A stretch of 64,000 nucleotides of DNA, from assembly GCA_947480015.1 (NCBI GenBank), contig CANKBS010000017.1, forward strand, positions 1 to 64,000. The letters run 5' to 3'. This stretch comes from Sphingobacteriaceae bacterium (GTDB lineage Bacteria > Bacteroidota > Bacteroidia > B-17B0 > Aurantibacillaceae). The notes below the pieces were generated by a model, which searched no databases, had not been told where the DNA came from, and saw only the letters and a program-made list of their open reading frames with translations. This document shows positions 36,317 through 44,391 of this stretch, one piece after another; position 1 is the first letter of the stretch; every line of letters begins with the position of its first letter. The translations under genes and the position numbers were made by a program.

Positions 36317-37540
36317 TTGAAACTTTTAATTCTTACACAATATTTCCCACCTGAAGTAGGTGCTCCTCAAAACCGCTTGTTTGAGTTGGCAATTCGTTTG
36401 CAAAAGTCAGGTGTCGACATTACAGTGCTTACGGCCATGCCTAATTACCCCCAAATGGAAATTTATGAGGCCTATAAAAATAAAAAATATGTGTATGGAG
36501 AAATGGAAGGACTCAAAATACACCGCTCGTCCATATACGTTTCAAAAAGTAAAGCCATCGTAAATCGTTTAAGGAATTATTTTTCATTCGTCATATCCAG
36601 TGCTCGTATTGGTAATAAGCAGTTGGGTGATTTTGATTTTTTACTATGTGAATCGCCTCCTTTGTTTTTGGGCTATACAGCCATGTTTTTGGCCAAAAGA
36701 AAAAAAGCAAAATTAATTTTTAATGTGAGCGATCTATGGCCCGAAAGTGCAGAAAAATTGGGTGTTGTAACTAATGCCCAATTATTAAAACTGGCGTATA
36801 ATTTAGAAGCTAAATTGTACAAACGTTCGGTTTTGGTCACCGGACAAACACAAGGTATTTGTTCAAATATTAATCAACGCTTCCCCGAAGTAAAAACTTA
36901 CTGGCTGCCGAATGGGGTAGATTTGAATTATTACAATCCGGAAAAAATTGCAGCAACCAATTGGCGACAACTTAATGATTTTACCGATAACGATTTTATT
37001 TTTTTATATGCCGGCATTATTGGTATTGCTCAGGGATTAGAAATCATACTTCATGCGGCAAAAAATGTTGAAGCGCAATCACAGGTAAAGTTTGTATTAA
37101 TGGGCAGTGGTCCTGAAAAGCCACGACTCATAACTTTAAAAGAAGAGTTAGGTTTAACTAACCTTATTTTTTTGGAACCAGTTTCGAAAAAAGAGATGCC
37201 GGGGATCCTAAAAAACTGTAATGCTGGTATTATTCCTTTACGTAAACTCGATTTGTTTTTGGGCGCCATTCCATCAAAATTATTTGAAAATCTGGCCATG
37301 CAGGTACCAGTGCTTTTGGGAGTGGATGGGGAAGCCAGAGAACTCTTTATAACGAAAGGTAAAACCGGTATTTATTTCGAGCCCGAAAATGTTGATGCGC
37401 TCACAGATGCCATTACTGAACTCATTCAAAACCCGTCATTGGCCATTGAATTAGGCGCGAATGGACGAAAATTTGTGTATGACTATTTTAACCGTGAAAT
37501 CATTGCCAAACAGTTTTATGATCGTTTACTGAAGCTTTAG
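36317..37540 (+). CDS. Glycosyltransferase family 4, WcaI/WbuB-like
   Basis: 407 residues. The start is a TTG at 36317, 4 nt after the previous stop; it places LLILTQYFPPEVGAPQNRLF, the usual family opening, at the exact N-terminus. GT-B signatures: NVSDLWPESAEKLGV, WLPNGVDLNYYNP, YAGIIGIAQGLEIIL, GSGPEKPRL, and IPSKLFENLAMQVPVL in the donor-binding half. Such enzymes transfer a nucleotide-sugar-derived residue onto a lipid-linked or surface glycan. The O-antigen-ligase-like gene follows. Confidence 0.85.
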   Translation: MKLLILTQYFPPEVGAPQNRLFELAIRLQKSGVDITVLTAMPNYPQMEIYEAYKNKKYVYGEMEGLKIHRSSIYVSKSKAIVNRLRNYFSFVISSARIGNKQLGDFDFLLCESPPLFLGYTAMFLAKRKKAKLIFNVSDLWPESAEKLGVVTNAQLLKLAYNLEAKLYKRSVLVTGQTQGICSNINQRFPEVKTYWLPNGVDLNYYNPEKIAATNWRQLNDFTDNDFIFLYAGIIGIAQGLEIILHAAKNVEAQSQVKFVLMGSGPEKPRLITLKEELGLTNLIFLEPVSKKEMPGILKNCNAGIIPLRKLDLFLGAIPSKLFENLAMQVPVLLGVDGEARELFITKGKTGIYFEPENVDALTDAITELIQNPSLAIELGANGRKFVYDYFNREIIAKQFYDRLLKL

Positions 37541-37606
37541 TTATTTTATATTATACCATTCAATTGCTCTGGAATAAATCTTATATTCGCTCTAACTGAA
37601 AGAAAA

Positions 37607-38833
37607 ATGGAAATGTCGTTAAAACAAAAATTATTTTATTTCTTTCCTGTACTTTTTTGTTTTTGTTTGCCGTTCGGATCCCTGACTCTATCTGTAATCA
37701 TTGCCTTTTGGACCATTGCTTCCTTTTTTAATCTTGATAAAACACAATTAAAAAACGGCTTCCTGAATAAAAATGCCTGGTTACTACTTTTGTTTTACCT
37801 GAGCACTATTTTGAGCGCCATTTTTTCTAAAAATAAAACCGAAGCATTTTCAGCCATGGAAGTGAAAATGAGTTTTTTCTTTTTTCCGTATTTAATGTTT
37901 TGTTTTAAATGGCCAATCGATATTCTCAGGCGTTGTGTGATATCTTTCGTGTCGGGTTGTTTTTTCGCTTGTCTTTACCTTATTGGCCGTGCCTTTGTGT
38001 TTTCGATGAATGGCCAGCCGGAGTATTTTTTTTATACACTTTTTTCAGATTTGATACATGCGTCTTATTTTGCGATGTATCTAATTTTGGCCATCGTTTT
38101 TGTGGTTATGTTTTATCACGATTGGTTTAAAAGTCAAAGAAGTGTCATCTATAGTTCTTATTTTTTTGTTTCCGTATTTGTAACAAGTATATTTTTATGT
38201 TCTTCTAAATTAGGCTTGATCAGCTTTTTTATCACCATGCCCATTCTGGTTGCTTATCGGTGGCGACATCTTCTCACTACCACACGTAGTATCCTCCTTC
38301 TGGTGGCATTAGTCATGGTGGTTTTCATTTCAGCCAAGGTATTTCCCGGTACATTTGCGCGTATGAATTCACTTTCCAATGTATCACTAGGGAATCTTGA
38401 TAAAACATCGTCTGAAAGCACCACGGTGAGGGTGTTAATATGGGAACAATCAGTCAACATCATACGTTCTAATTTTATACTCGGAACCGGAGTAGGGGAC
38501 GCCAACGACACATTATATGAGTCGTATCGTGAGAATGGCTTAACAGGCGCTTATACCCACCATTTTAATGCACATAACCAGTTTTTTCAAAGTTTTATAG
38601 GATTGGGAATTATTGGTTTTTTGCTGCTTCTGATGTTAACGATTGGACAAGTCATAAAGGGCCTGGTAAAAAGAAACTTTTTATTATTTCTTTTCTCTTT
38701 AATCATTGTTTTGAACTTTTTCGTTGAAAGCATGCTACAGACTTCTGCCGGCGTTTTGTTTTTTGCCTTCTTTTATTGTTTTTTTAATTTAATCAGCGAG
38801 ACAGAACTCAGAGGTCAACCAGCACAGGAATAA
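37607..38833 (+). CDS. O-antigen ligase/polymerase family membrane protein
   Basis: 408 residues, about ten to twelve hydrophobic segments with a long loop at about 255-325. The Wzy_C-like segment carries SESTTVRVLIWEQSVNIIRSN and FILGTGVGDAND, then HHFNAHNQFFQSFIGLG, the loop where ligases keep an essential Arg and His. It would join or polymerise glycan on undecaprenyl or lipid A carriers. It lies between a GT4 gene and an M23 peptidase gene. Confidence 0.85.
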   Translation: MEMSLKQKLFYFFPVLFCFCLPFGSLTLSVIIAFWTIASFFNLDKTQLKNGFLNKNAWLLLLFYLSTILSAIFSKNKTEAFSAMEVKMSFFFFPYLMFCFKWPIDILRRCVISFVSGCFFACLYLIGRAFVFSMNGQPEYFFYTLFSDLIHASYFAMYLILAIVFVVMFYHDWFKSQRSVIYSSYFFVSVFVTSIFLCSSKLGLISFFITMPILVAYRWRHLLTTTRSILLLVALVMVVFISAKVFPGTFARMNSLSNVSLGNLDKTSSESTTVRVLIWEQSVNIIRSNFILGTGVGDANDTLYESYRENGLTGAYTHHFNAHNQFFQSFIGLGIIGFLLLLMLTIGQVIKGLVKRNFLLFLFSLIIVLNFFVESMLQTSAGVLFFAFFYCFFNLISETELRGQPAQE

Positions 38834-38843
38834 CACTTCTGAC

Positions 38844-40547
38844 ATGTTTTTATTTATGCAAAACAGATTAGTTAGTTACTCACATAGTGTTGTAATTGCA
38901 GTAAAGGCTTTTTGTTTGCTTTTATTAAGTTCTCAATGCTTTGCACAAAATTATCACAATTATATCTGGCCCATCGATTCGCCTTTTTCGGTGACGGGTA
39001 ATTATGGTGAACTCCGACCCAATCATTTTCATGCCGGTATTGATTTTTCAACCCATGGTGTAATTAATTTACCCATTTATGCCGTGGAAGAGGGCTATGT
39101 GTCGCGCATTAGAGTGAGTACGACGGGTTACGGTAAATCAATTTACATCACACATCCCGATGGTAAAGTGAGCTTATACGCGCATTTAAATGTATTCAGT
39201 TTAAAGATTGCTAGCATCGCAAAAAAACAACAATACAACATTCAGAATTACGAATTTGATTTACTGCTGAAACCAAAAACTGTGTTTGTGATAAAAAACG
39301 AAATCATCGCTTTATCAGGCAATACAGGCAGTTCAACGGGGCCACATCTGCATTTCGAGATTCGCGATGAACTCAGTGAAACCCCACTCAATCCTTTTTT
39401 GTTTTATAAACTAACAGATAATAGCCCCCCTGAACTTTGGCATTTGGGTTTTTATGACCTGTCTGACACCTGCGACCCGAGATGGATGAACGGCGTTAAG
39501 GTTACACGCAATCACAACGATAGTTTGGTTTTAGCGGATGATCATTTGGTTCTCGAATATTCCATTGTTGGACTTTCATTTGCTGGTTTCGATCGTTTAT
39601 TTCCACTTGGAAATCCAAATAATATTTATTCGGCCGAACTGTATCTTGATGATCAACTTATTTATTCCCATACTTTGGATCACATTGATTTTGCCGATGG
39701 GCGCTATTGTAACGAATTTAGCGAAGCGATTGGGAAACATAAATATCAGAAATGTTTTTTGCCGGAGATGACGCCACCCGAAATGTATCATAATTGTATA
39801 AATAAAGGGCGACTCATATTAAATGATTCCGTTTATAAAAAACTTCGTTTAAAAGTGCAGGACGAGTTTGGTAACAGTTCATCACTGCAATGCTATGTGA
39901 AAGCACGCAAAATAAATGGATACAGAGGTTCCGCGATCAAAAGTGATTTATTTGTGAAGTCTCACGAGAATTTTGATTTGGCAAAAGATAATGTACAAAT
40001 ACACATACCTGCTAATACCTTATATTATTCAACCCCCATTATTATCGAGAATACCATTGCCAGCAGTGGCAAATTAATTATTTTGCCCCGAGAAGCCAAC
40101 CTGCGCTCGCCTTATACATTGGGATTGGCGGTGCCTGAAAGATACAGAGCGCATGCAGAACAACTGGTTTTAAGGAGCGGTAAAAGTGTGTTTACTCCGG
40201 TGCTTAGAAATGATTCACTCTTTTATTCCTTAAAGAATTTCGATTGGTATCATCTTGAACTCGACACCCTGCCTCCACAAATAAAAACTGAGTATTCTTC
40301 CCGTAAATTAAAGGAGGTCTGGAAAATGGATTCCTTTTCCTTTCATATTACCGATCATTTAAGCGGCGTAGGAAGATACAATGTGTGGCTCAATAATATC
40401 TGGGTACTTGCAGAGTATGATACAAAAACCGATTTACTGACTTATTACTTCGACGAGGAAACGCCCATTGGTTTGTTACAGTATAGAGTGGAAGTGATTG
40501 ACAGGGTTGGCAATAAAAAGTACTTCGATTATTTATTAAAAAAGTAA
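38844..40547 (+). CDS. M23 family metallopeptidase (LytM domain)
   Basis: 567 residues. Signal peptide to about residue 35 (LLLLSSQCFAQ). The LytM domain is N-terminal: HFHAGIDFSTHG (His63, Asp67) and STGPHLHFEIRD (His168, His170) supply the zinc ligands and catalytic His. The remaining about 380 residues form beta-rich domains of unknown role. Probably a peptidoglycan endopeptidase or a murein-hydrolase activator. Last gene of the envelope operon; its stop is one base from the convergent wbqC stop. Confidence 0.88.
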   Translation: MFLFMQNRLVSYSHSVVIAVKAFCLLLLSSQCFAQNYHNYIWPIDSPFSVTGNYGELRPNHFHAGIDFSTHGVINLPIYAVEEGYVSRIRVSTTGYGKSIYITHPDGKVSLYAHLNVFSLKIASIAKKQQYNIQNYEFDLLLKPKTVFVIKNEIIALSGNTGSSTGPHLHFEIRDELSETPLNPFLFYKLTDNSPPELWHLGFYDLSDTCDPRWMNGVKVTRNHNDSLVLADDHLVLEYSIVGLSFAGFDRLFPLGNPNNIYSAELYLDDQLIYSHTLDHIDFADGRYCNEFSEAIGKHKYQKCFLPEMTPPEMYHNCINKGRLILNDSVYKKLRLKVQDEFGNSSSLQCYVKARKINGYRGSAIKSDLFVKSHENFDLAKDNVQIHIPANTLYYSTPIIIENTIASSGKLIILPREANLRSPYTLGLAVPERYRAHAEQLVLRSGKSVFTPVLRNDSLFYSLKNFDWYHLELDTLPPQIKTEYSSRKLKEVWKMDSFSFHITDHLSGVGRYNVWLNNIWVLAEYDTKTDLLTYYFDEETPIGLLQYRVEVIDRVGNKKYFDYLLKK

Positions 40548-41171
40548 TTATTTTTTTAAATAAGGAATCGATTCTAAACCCCGGTTAAAGATCAAATCAA
40601 GAATACTAAGATTCGGAATAAAATTAAATTTAGCTTCAAAGGTCTGGTAATAGTTTTTTTGAAGCTTATCCGACACCTCCGTATCATTTTTGAAACTTAG
40701 TTTCGGATGAATCAATTCTCTCAGATCACTAAAATTTTCCGGTGTTTTTTGATAGGAATTGGTAAACGTGATTTCTTTTTTGAGTTTTAAAATTTTTAAA
40801 ACGCATTGGATCTGTTCTAATTCGTAATGCACTAACAGTTCGTATTTATTGGTGTAAAATTTGCCGATCTCCGATTCAAAATAGTCGAAGTAAGGCGAAT
40901 TGCTGTAAGCGCTTTCAATGGCCCGCCAGTGTTTTTGTGGCCAGTTTTCGGCATAACTTATTTGAATGTCTTTGCTTAGTTCTTTGGCAGCCTGTTTTAC
41001 AACAGGAATCGACAGGTCAAGCACGCCATTCGCAGTTAAAATTTGAGTGCGATTTCTGAAACTTTGTTTTTGATAATTTTCATACTGCTCAATTTGTACC
41101 GATTCGGAATTAAGCAAGTAATAGAAAAAATGTAAATTAGGCCAGTATGCCGTGCTTAAAAGTACTTTCAT
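40548..41171 (-). CDS. WbqC family protein
   Basis: 207 residues. LLSTAYWPNLHFFYYLLNSE at the start, the ENYQKQSFRNRTQILTANG region, and LDLSIPV match WbqC-like proteins, with ENWPQKHWRAIESAYSNSPY as the second conserved block. The family is found in polysaccharide loci and has no fixed biochemical role. Its start overlaps the end of the signal-peptidase-like gene by 4 nt. Confidence 0.85.
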   Translation of the reverse strand: MKVLLSTAYWPNLHFFYYLLNSESVQIEQYENYQKQSFRNRTQILTANGVLDLSIPVVKQAAKELSKDIQISYAENWPQKHWRAIESAYSNSPYFDYFESEIGKFYTNKYELLVHYELEQIQCVLKILKLKKEITFTNSYQKTPENFSDLRELIHPKLSFKNDTEVSDKLQKNYYQTFEAKFNFIPNLSILDLIFNRGLESIPYLKK

Positions 41172-42010
41172 TTGGCATGCTTTAATACGGCAATTACTTT
41201 CCCTTTAATTTTATCTTCCGGTAAAAAACCCCATACCCGTGAGTCGTTAGCATTATCACGGTTATCGGCCAATACAAAATAATAGTTTTTCTTTACAAGG
41301 TAGGTGCTAGTGAGCGAACCGTTAATGAAAATACTGTCGTGTTTTACGTCCAGATTATTTTTTTCATATTCCTTAATTAACATGCTGTAGATAGCTAAAT
41401 TAATGGTATCAAGTTGAAGGGTATCGTTTTTTTTAGGGAGATACATTTTACCATACTGATCTAAATTCCAGGCATAACATTTGGAGCCCGGAAAACAGAG
41501 CTGATCAAAATTATTCACTTTTTCTTTTTTTAATTCAACTGATTTAATCAGCGAATCTTTTTTTAAAGCCTCGGCTTCTACATTGGTTAAAGAAAAACTA
41601 TAGTCAAACTCATCGGAGATTTCGCCGCCTTCGGTAATATGATATCTGAGTTTAAATAAACTGTCGAGTTTAACTTTATGTGTTTTTACAAAATAGTTAT
41701 GCTTGATGCTTTGAGGAGGATGTAAACCAAATCCATTTAAAAACACTTGTTTGTCTTGTAATTGCACCGAGTCGCCGGGTAAGCCGTAAATACGTTGAAC
41801 CAGATAAGTTTTTATGCCAGAACTATCGGGTACCGGAAATTCAAAACACACAACGTCTTCGGTATGGTAGGCATTAAATGCTTTTTTTACCAACACCGCG
41901 TCACCCAAACTGTAAGTGGCTTCCATGTCGTGACTGTTAATACGCATCACATCTAAAACAAGTAATTTAATCAGTATAAAAAGGGCCAGGGCAGTTACTG
42001 CACTAAACAA
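41168..42010 (-). CDS. Signal peptidase I paralogue lacking the catalytic dyad
   Basis: About 280 residues. The SPase I boxes are recognisable but altered. In box B, INSHDMEATY replaces IPSGSMxPTL, putting Asp28 in place of the nucleophilic Ser. In box D, LVQRIYGLPGD has Gln72 where the general-base Lys should be. In box E, ADNRDNANDSR replaces GDNRxNSxDSR. The frame is intact. The start is uncertain: a TTG at 42010 is the only ordinary start, but the frame reads INHILNYLRSTNW upstream into the end of the active peptidase gene with only AUA/AUC candidates. It is immediately downstream of that gene. Confidence 0.75.
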   Translation of the reverse strand: MFSAVTALALFILIKLLVLDVMRINSHDMEATYSLGDAVLVKKAFNAYHTEDVVCFEFPVPDSSGIKTYLVQRIYGLPGDSVQLQDKQVFLNGFGLHPPQSIKHNYFVKTHKVKLDSLFKLRYHITEGGEISDEFDYSFSLTNVEAEALKKDSLIKSVELKKEKVNNFDQLCFPGSKCYAWNLDQYGKMYLPKKNDTLQLDTINLAIYSMLIKEYEKNNLDVKHDSIFINGSLTSTYLVKKNYYFVLADNRDNANDSRVWGFLPEDKIKGKVIAVLKHAK

Positions 42011-42045
42011 CCAATTGGTGCTTCTTAGGTAATTAAGTATGTGGT

Positions 42046-43911
42046 TTATTTTGCCGATGCTTTTTCTAATTTCAATTTACGGCGATGGTTCCATTTGTTG
42101 AAACCCCAAATGCCTAAAATGACAGCTAGGAAAGGAGTTTTAACCGAGTGAAGTGTTCCGTCTTCCACATAACAGAGAAAACGACCCCAACGGAATTTAC
42201 CTTCTTGTGCGTTTTTAAATAAAGAGCCTAAAACAGATTTTCCACTCACCGGATTGTTTTCAGAATACTTCATACTAAACCAAACAAAAAAGGGCGAACC
42301 AACAATGTGATCATACGGAACTAATCCCCAACTTCTGCTATCGGCACTGTTGTGACGGTTATCACCCATCATAAAATAATAATCCTGTTTAAAGGTATAG
42401 CTGCTAATTGGTTTACCATCATATAAAACTTGTGCACCTTGTTTTGAAATTTGATGAATGCCATTGTCATAGGTGTTTAGTACTTTTTCATACAAACAAA
42501 TGTTGTGTGTATCAAGAGGGATGGTCATGCCGGCCTTTGGTAACAAAAGCGGGCCAAAATTATCGTTGTTCCATGCATAAGCAGGATTATGCGGGAAATT
42601 TTTTGAATCGTATGAATTGGCCATATCCACGCGTTTAAACACGTGATAAACGTTTGGATCGTTTTTTACTTTTTCGGCGGTGGCTTCGGTCATATTTAAG
42701 CAATAAACCGTGGTATCTGAGGTATTAAAGGTGGTTTTGAAAAGTTTTACATCCACATTTTTTAAAGGGTAATAACCTTGATTAGCCCCGGTGATCGGTT
42801 CCAAAAAGATCATTTGTTTCCCATCAGAACTTCCGGCAGAGGCTCTCAGAGCTTCAGTAACGTAGATATCCAGATTATCCAGATAATCAATGGAAATAAA
42901 ATTAGATTTGGCTTTTACAAAATAATGGTGCTGTGCCATTTTAGGCATGGTTTGTTTCACATCATTGATAAAAATTTCACCGTTTACAATTTTTAATTTA
43001 TCACCGGCAATGGCCACACAGCGTTTCACATAGTGATCGCGTTTATCTATGGGCCTGCCAACTATTTCGCCAAACTGCGCTTTATTGGTGTTCACATAAT
43101 TCCAAACCTTTTCGTAAATGGCATTTTTATTGACATTCGGATCTTTTGATTCGGCGATTTCACTTTCGGCAATGTCGCGTACAATTTGATAATAACTCGA
43201 GTTTTGATGTTTGAGCGCCACCGTATCACCATCAGGGTAATTAAAAACAACAATCTGATTATTTTTTACTTTGCCGAAACCCGGCAATCTGAAATAAGGT
43301 AATTTGATCCACTCCAAATATGATTTTCTACTTTCGCTGAAAGGAAGGGTGTGATGTGCAAATGGAAAAGAAAGCGGTGTTTGCGGGATCTTAGGACCAT
43401 AAGCGAATTTATTCACAAATAAAAAGTCACCAACCATCAATGATTTTTCGAGTGAAGAAGTTGGAATCGTGAAGGCCTCAATAAAATAACCCCGAATGAT
43501 AGAAGCTGCAATAACCGCAAAGATGATAGGATCGATCCAGTTTTTAATCAGTTTACTGGGTTCTATTTTAAATTTACTTAAGCCAACAAATTTAGCGGTA
43601 TCATCAAACCCCAACTTAACAAAAAAGAGGTAAGGTAAAACAGATGCGAACAGAAGATCTTGATTGCTTGGTTTATTAAAAGCACGGGCCACATTAAAAC
43701 CATAAACGCCATACATTAAAATGTTTACACCCGGTACAATCATGATTAAGCACCACCACCAAGGCTTTTCGAGTATTTTGGCCAGAACATAAAAGTTATA
43801 AACCGGGATCCAAGCCTTCCAGCTTTCGGTTCCAGCTTTTGTAAATAATTTACTGAGTCCGAAAAAAGAAGCCAGTACTAAGAGTAAAAAAATATAATTT
43901 CCCATAAACAT
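42046..43911 (-). CDS. lepB: Signal peptidase I with N-terminal DUF5684-like membrane domain
   Basis: 621 residues, about twice the usual size. Residues 1-105 form a membrane domain with SWKAWIPVYNFYVLAKILEK and PWWW, typical of DUF5684. SPase I follows: TIPTSSLEKSLMVGD with Ser153 as nucleophile, DHYVKRCVAIAGD with Lys296 as general base, and MGDNRHNSADSRSWG as box E. Long insertions separate boxes B-D and D-E, as usual in Bacteroidota. It removes signal peptides from Sec-exported proteins, here including many T9SS cargoes. Followed by its inactive paralogue. Confidence 0.9.
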   Translation of the reverse strand: MFMGNYIFLLLVLASFFGLSKLFTKAGTESWKAWIPVYNFYVLAKILEKPWWWCLIMIVPGVNILMYGVYGFNVARAFNKPSNQDLLFASVLPYLFFVKLGFDDTAKFVGLSKFKIEPSKLIKNWIDPIIFAVIAASIIRGYFIEAFTIPTSSLEKSLMVGDFLFVNKFAYGPKIPQTPLSFPFAHHTLPFSESRKSYLEWIKLPYFRLPGFGKVKNNQIVVFNYPDGDTVALKHQNSSYYQIVRDIAESEIAESKDPNVNKNAIYEKVWNYVNTNKAQFGEIVGRPIDKRDHYVKRCVAIAGDKLKIVNGEIFINDVKQTMPKMAQHHYFVKAKSNFISIDYLDNLDIYVTEALRASAGSSDGKQMIFLEPITGANQGYYPLKNVDVKLFKTTFNTSDTTVYCLNMTEATAEKVKNDPNVYHVFKRVDMANSYDSKNFPHNPAYAWNNDNFGPLLLPKAGMTIPLDTHNICLYEKVLNTYDNGIHQISKQGAQVLYDGKPISSYTFKQDYYFMMGDNRHNSADSRSWGLVPYDHIVGSPFFVWFSMKYSENNPVSGKSVLGSLFKNAQEGKFRWGRFLCYVEDGTLHSVKTPFLAVILGIWGFNKWNHRRKLKLEKASAK

Positions 43912-44029
43912 CGAGTGTGAAGATATGTAATTTAAATAAATCGTAAACGCTTCAAGGTAAAAAGGAATTGTGTAAGCCTTGTTAATAATTGTTAGTCGTT
44001 GATTTGCGGCGCTTATCCTTGCTTTGAAC

Positions 44030-44055
44030 CACCCTTCGGCAGGCTCAGGGCAAGC
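44030..44055 (+). repeat. REP-like element, copy 1
   Basis: CCCTTCGGCAGGCTCAGGG is an imperfect palindrome around GGCTCAGGG. The reverse complement of the copy at 44191-44215 aligns closely with it. CCTTCG...CTCAGGGT elements of this kind are familiar in Bacteroidota intergenic DNA (recalled, not checked). Confidence 0.55.
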
Positions 44056-44190
44056 ATCTGAGCATATAAAAGCACATAATATGACATGTGAGTTTTTTCA
44101 AACTGTTTTGATCTTTAACCCCTTTGAACCATTTTAAACTCCTTTGAACCCTTGAACCTTTGAACCCTTGAACCTTTGAACCATTTACAC

Positions 44191-44215
44191 GTCACCCTGA
44201 GCCAGTCGAAGGGTG
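44191..44215 (-). repeat. REP-like element, copy 2 (inverted)
   Basis: CACCCTGAGCCAGTCGAAGG is the inverted counterpart of the element at 44030-44055; the pair brackets the first block of TTGAAC repeats and could form a long stem. Confidence 0.55.
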
Positions 44216-44360
44216 AACTCCTTTGAACCTTTGAACTCTTGAACCTTTGAACCATTTGAACTTTTGAACCATCCTGAACTCCTTTGAACCTTTGAACTCT
44301 TTTGAACCCTTTTAAACGCTTCTTTAAACAATTTTCCCTATATTTACTCTCGAAAATTAA

Positions 44361-44379
44361 ACCTGCGTTGTTTGCAGGT
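44361..44379 (+). other. Small hairpin in the thrS leader
   Basis: ACCTGC (44361-44366) pairs with GCAGGT (44374-44379) across a 7-nt loop, ending 12 nt before the thrS ATG. It might affect translation or act in regulation, but no tRNA-like or T-box sequence is apparent. Confidence 0.3.
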
Positions 44380-44391
44380 CTGCTATAAAAT

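Larger units (their letters stand above)
44024..44307. repeat. Array of TTGAAC-based 8-bp repeats
   Basis: Sixteen copies of TTGAAC occur, many at exact 8-bp spacing (44144, 44152, 44160, 44168, 44176; 44223, 44231, 44239, 44247), in units such as CTTTGAAC and CCTTGAAC. All copies are in one orientation. The array is interrupted by one REP-like element at 44191-44215 and another at 44030-44055. No gene is visible between 43912 and 44391. Confidence 0.75.

Noticed and set aside
44030-44307. A CRISPR array in the repeat region
   Set aside because: The unit is only 8 bp, there are no unique spacers of regular length, and no cas genes are present.
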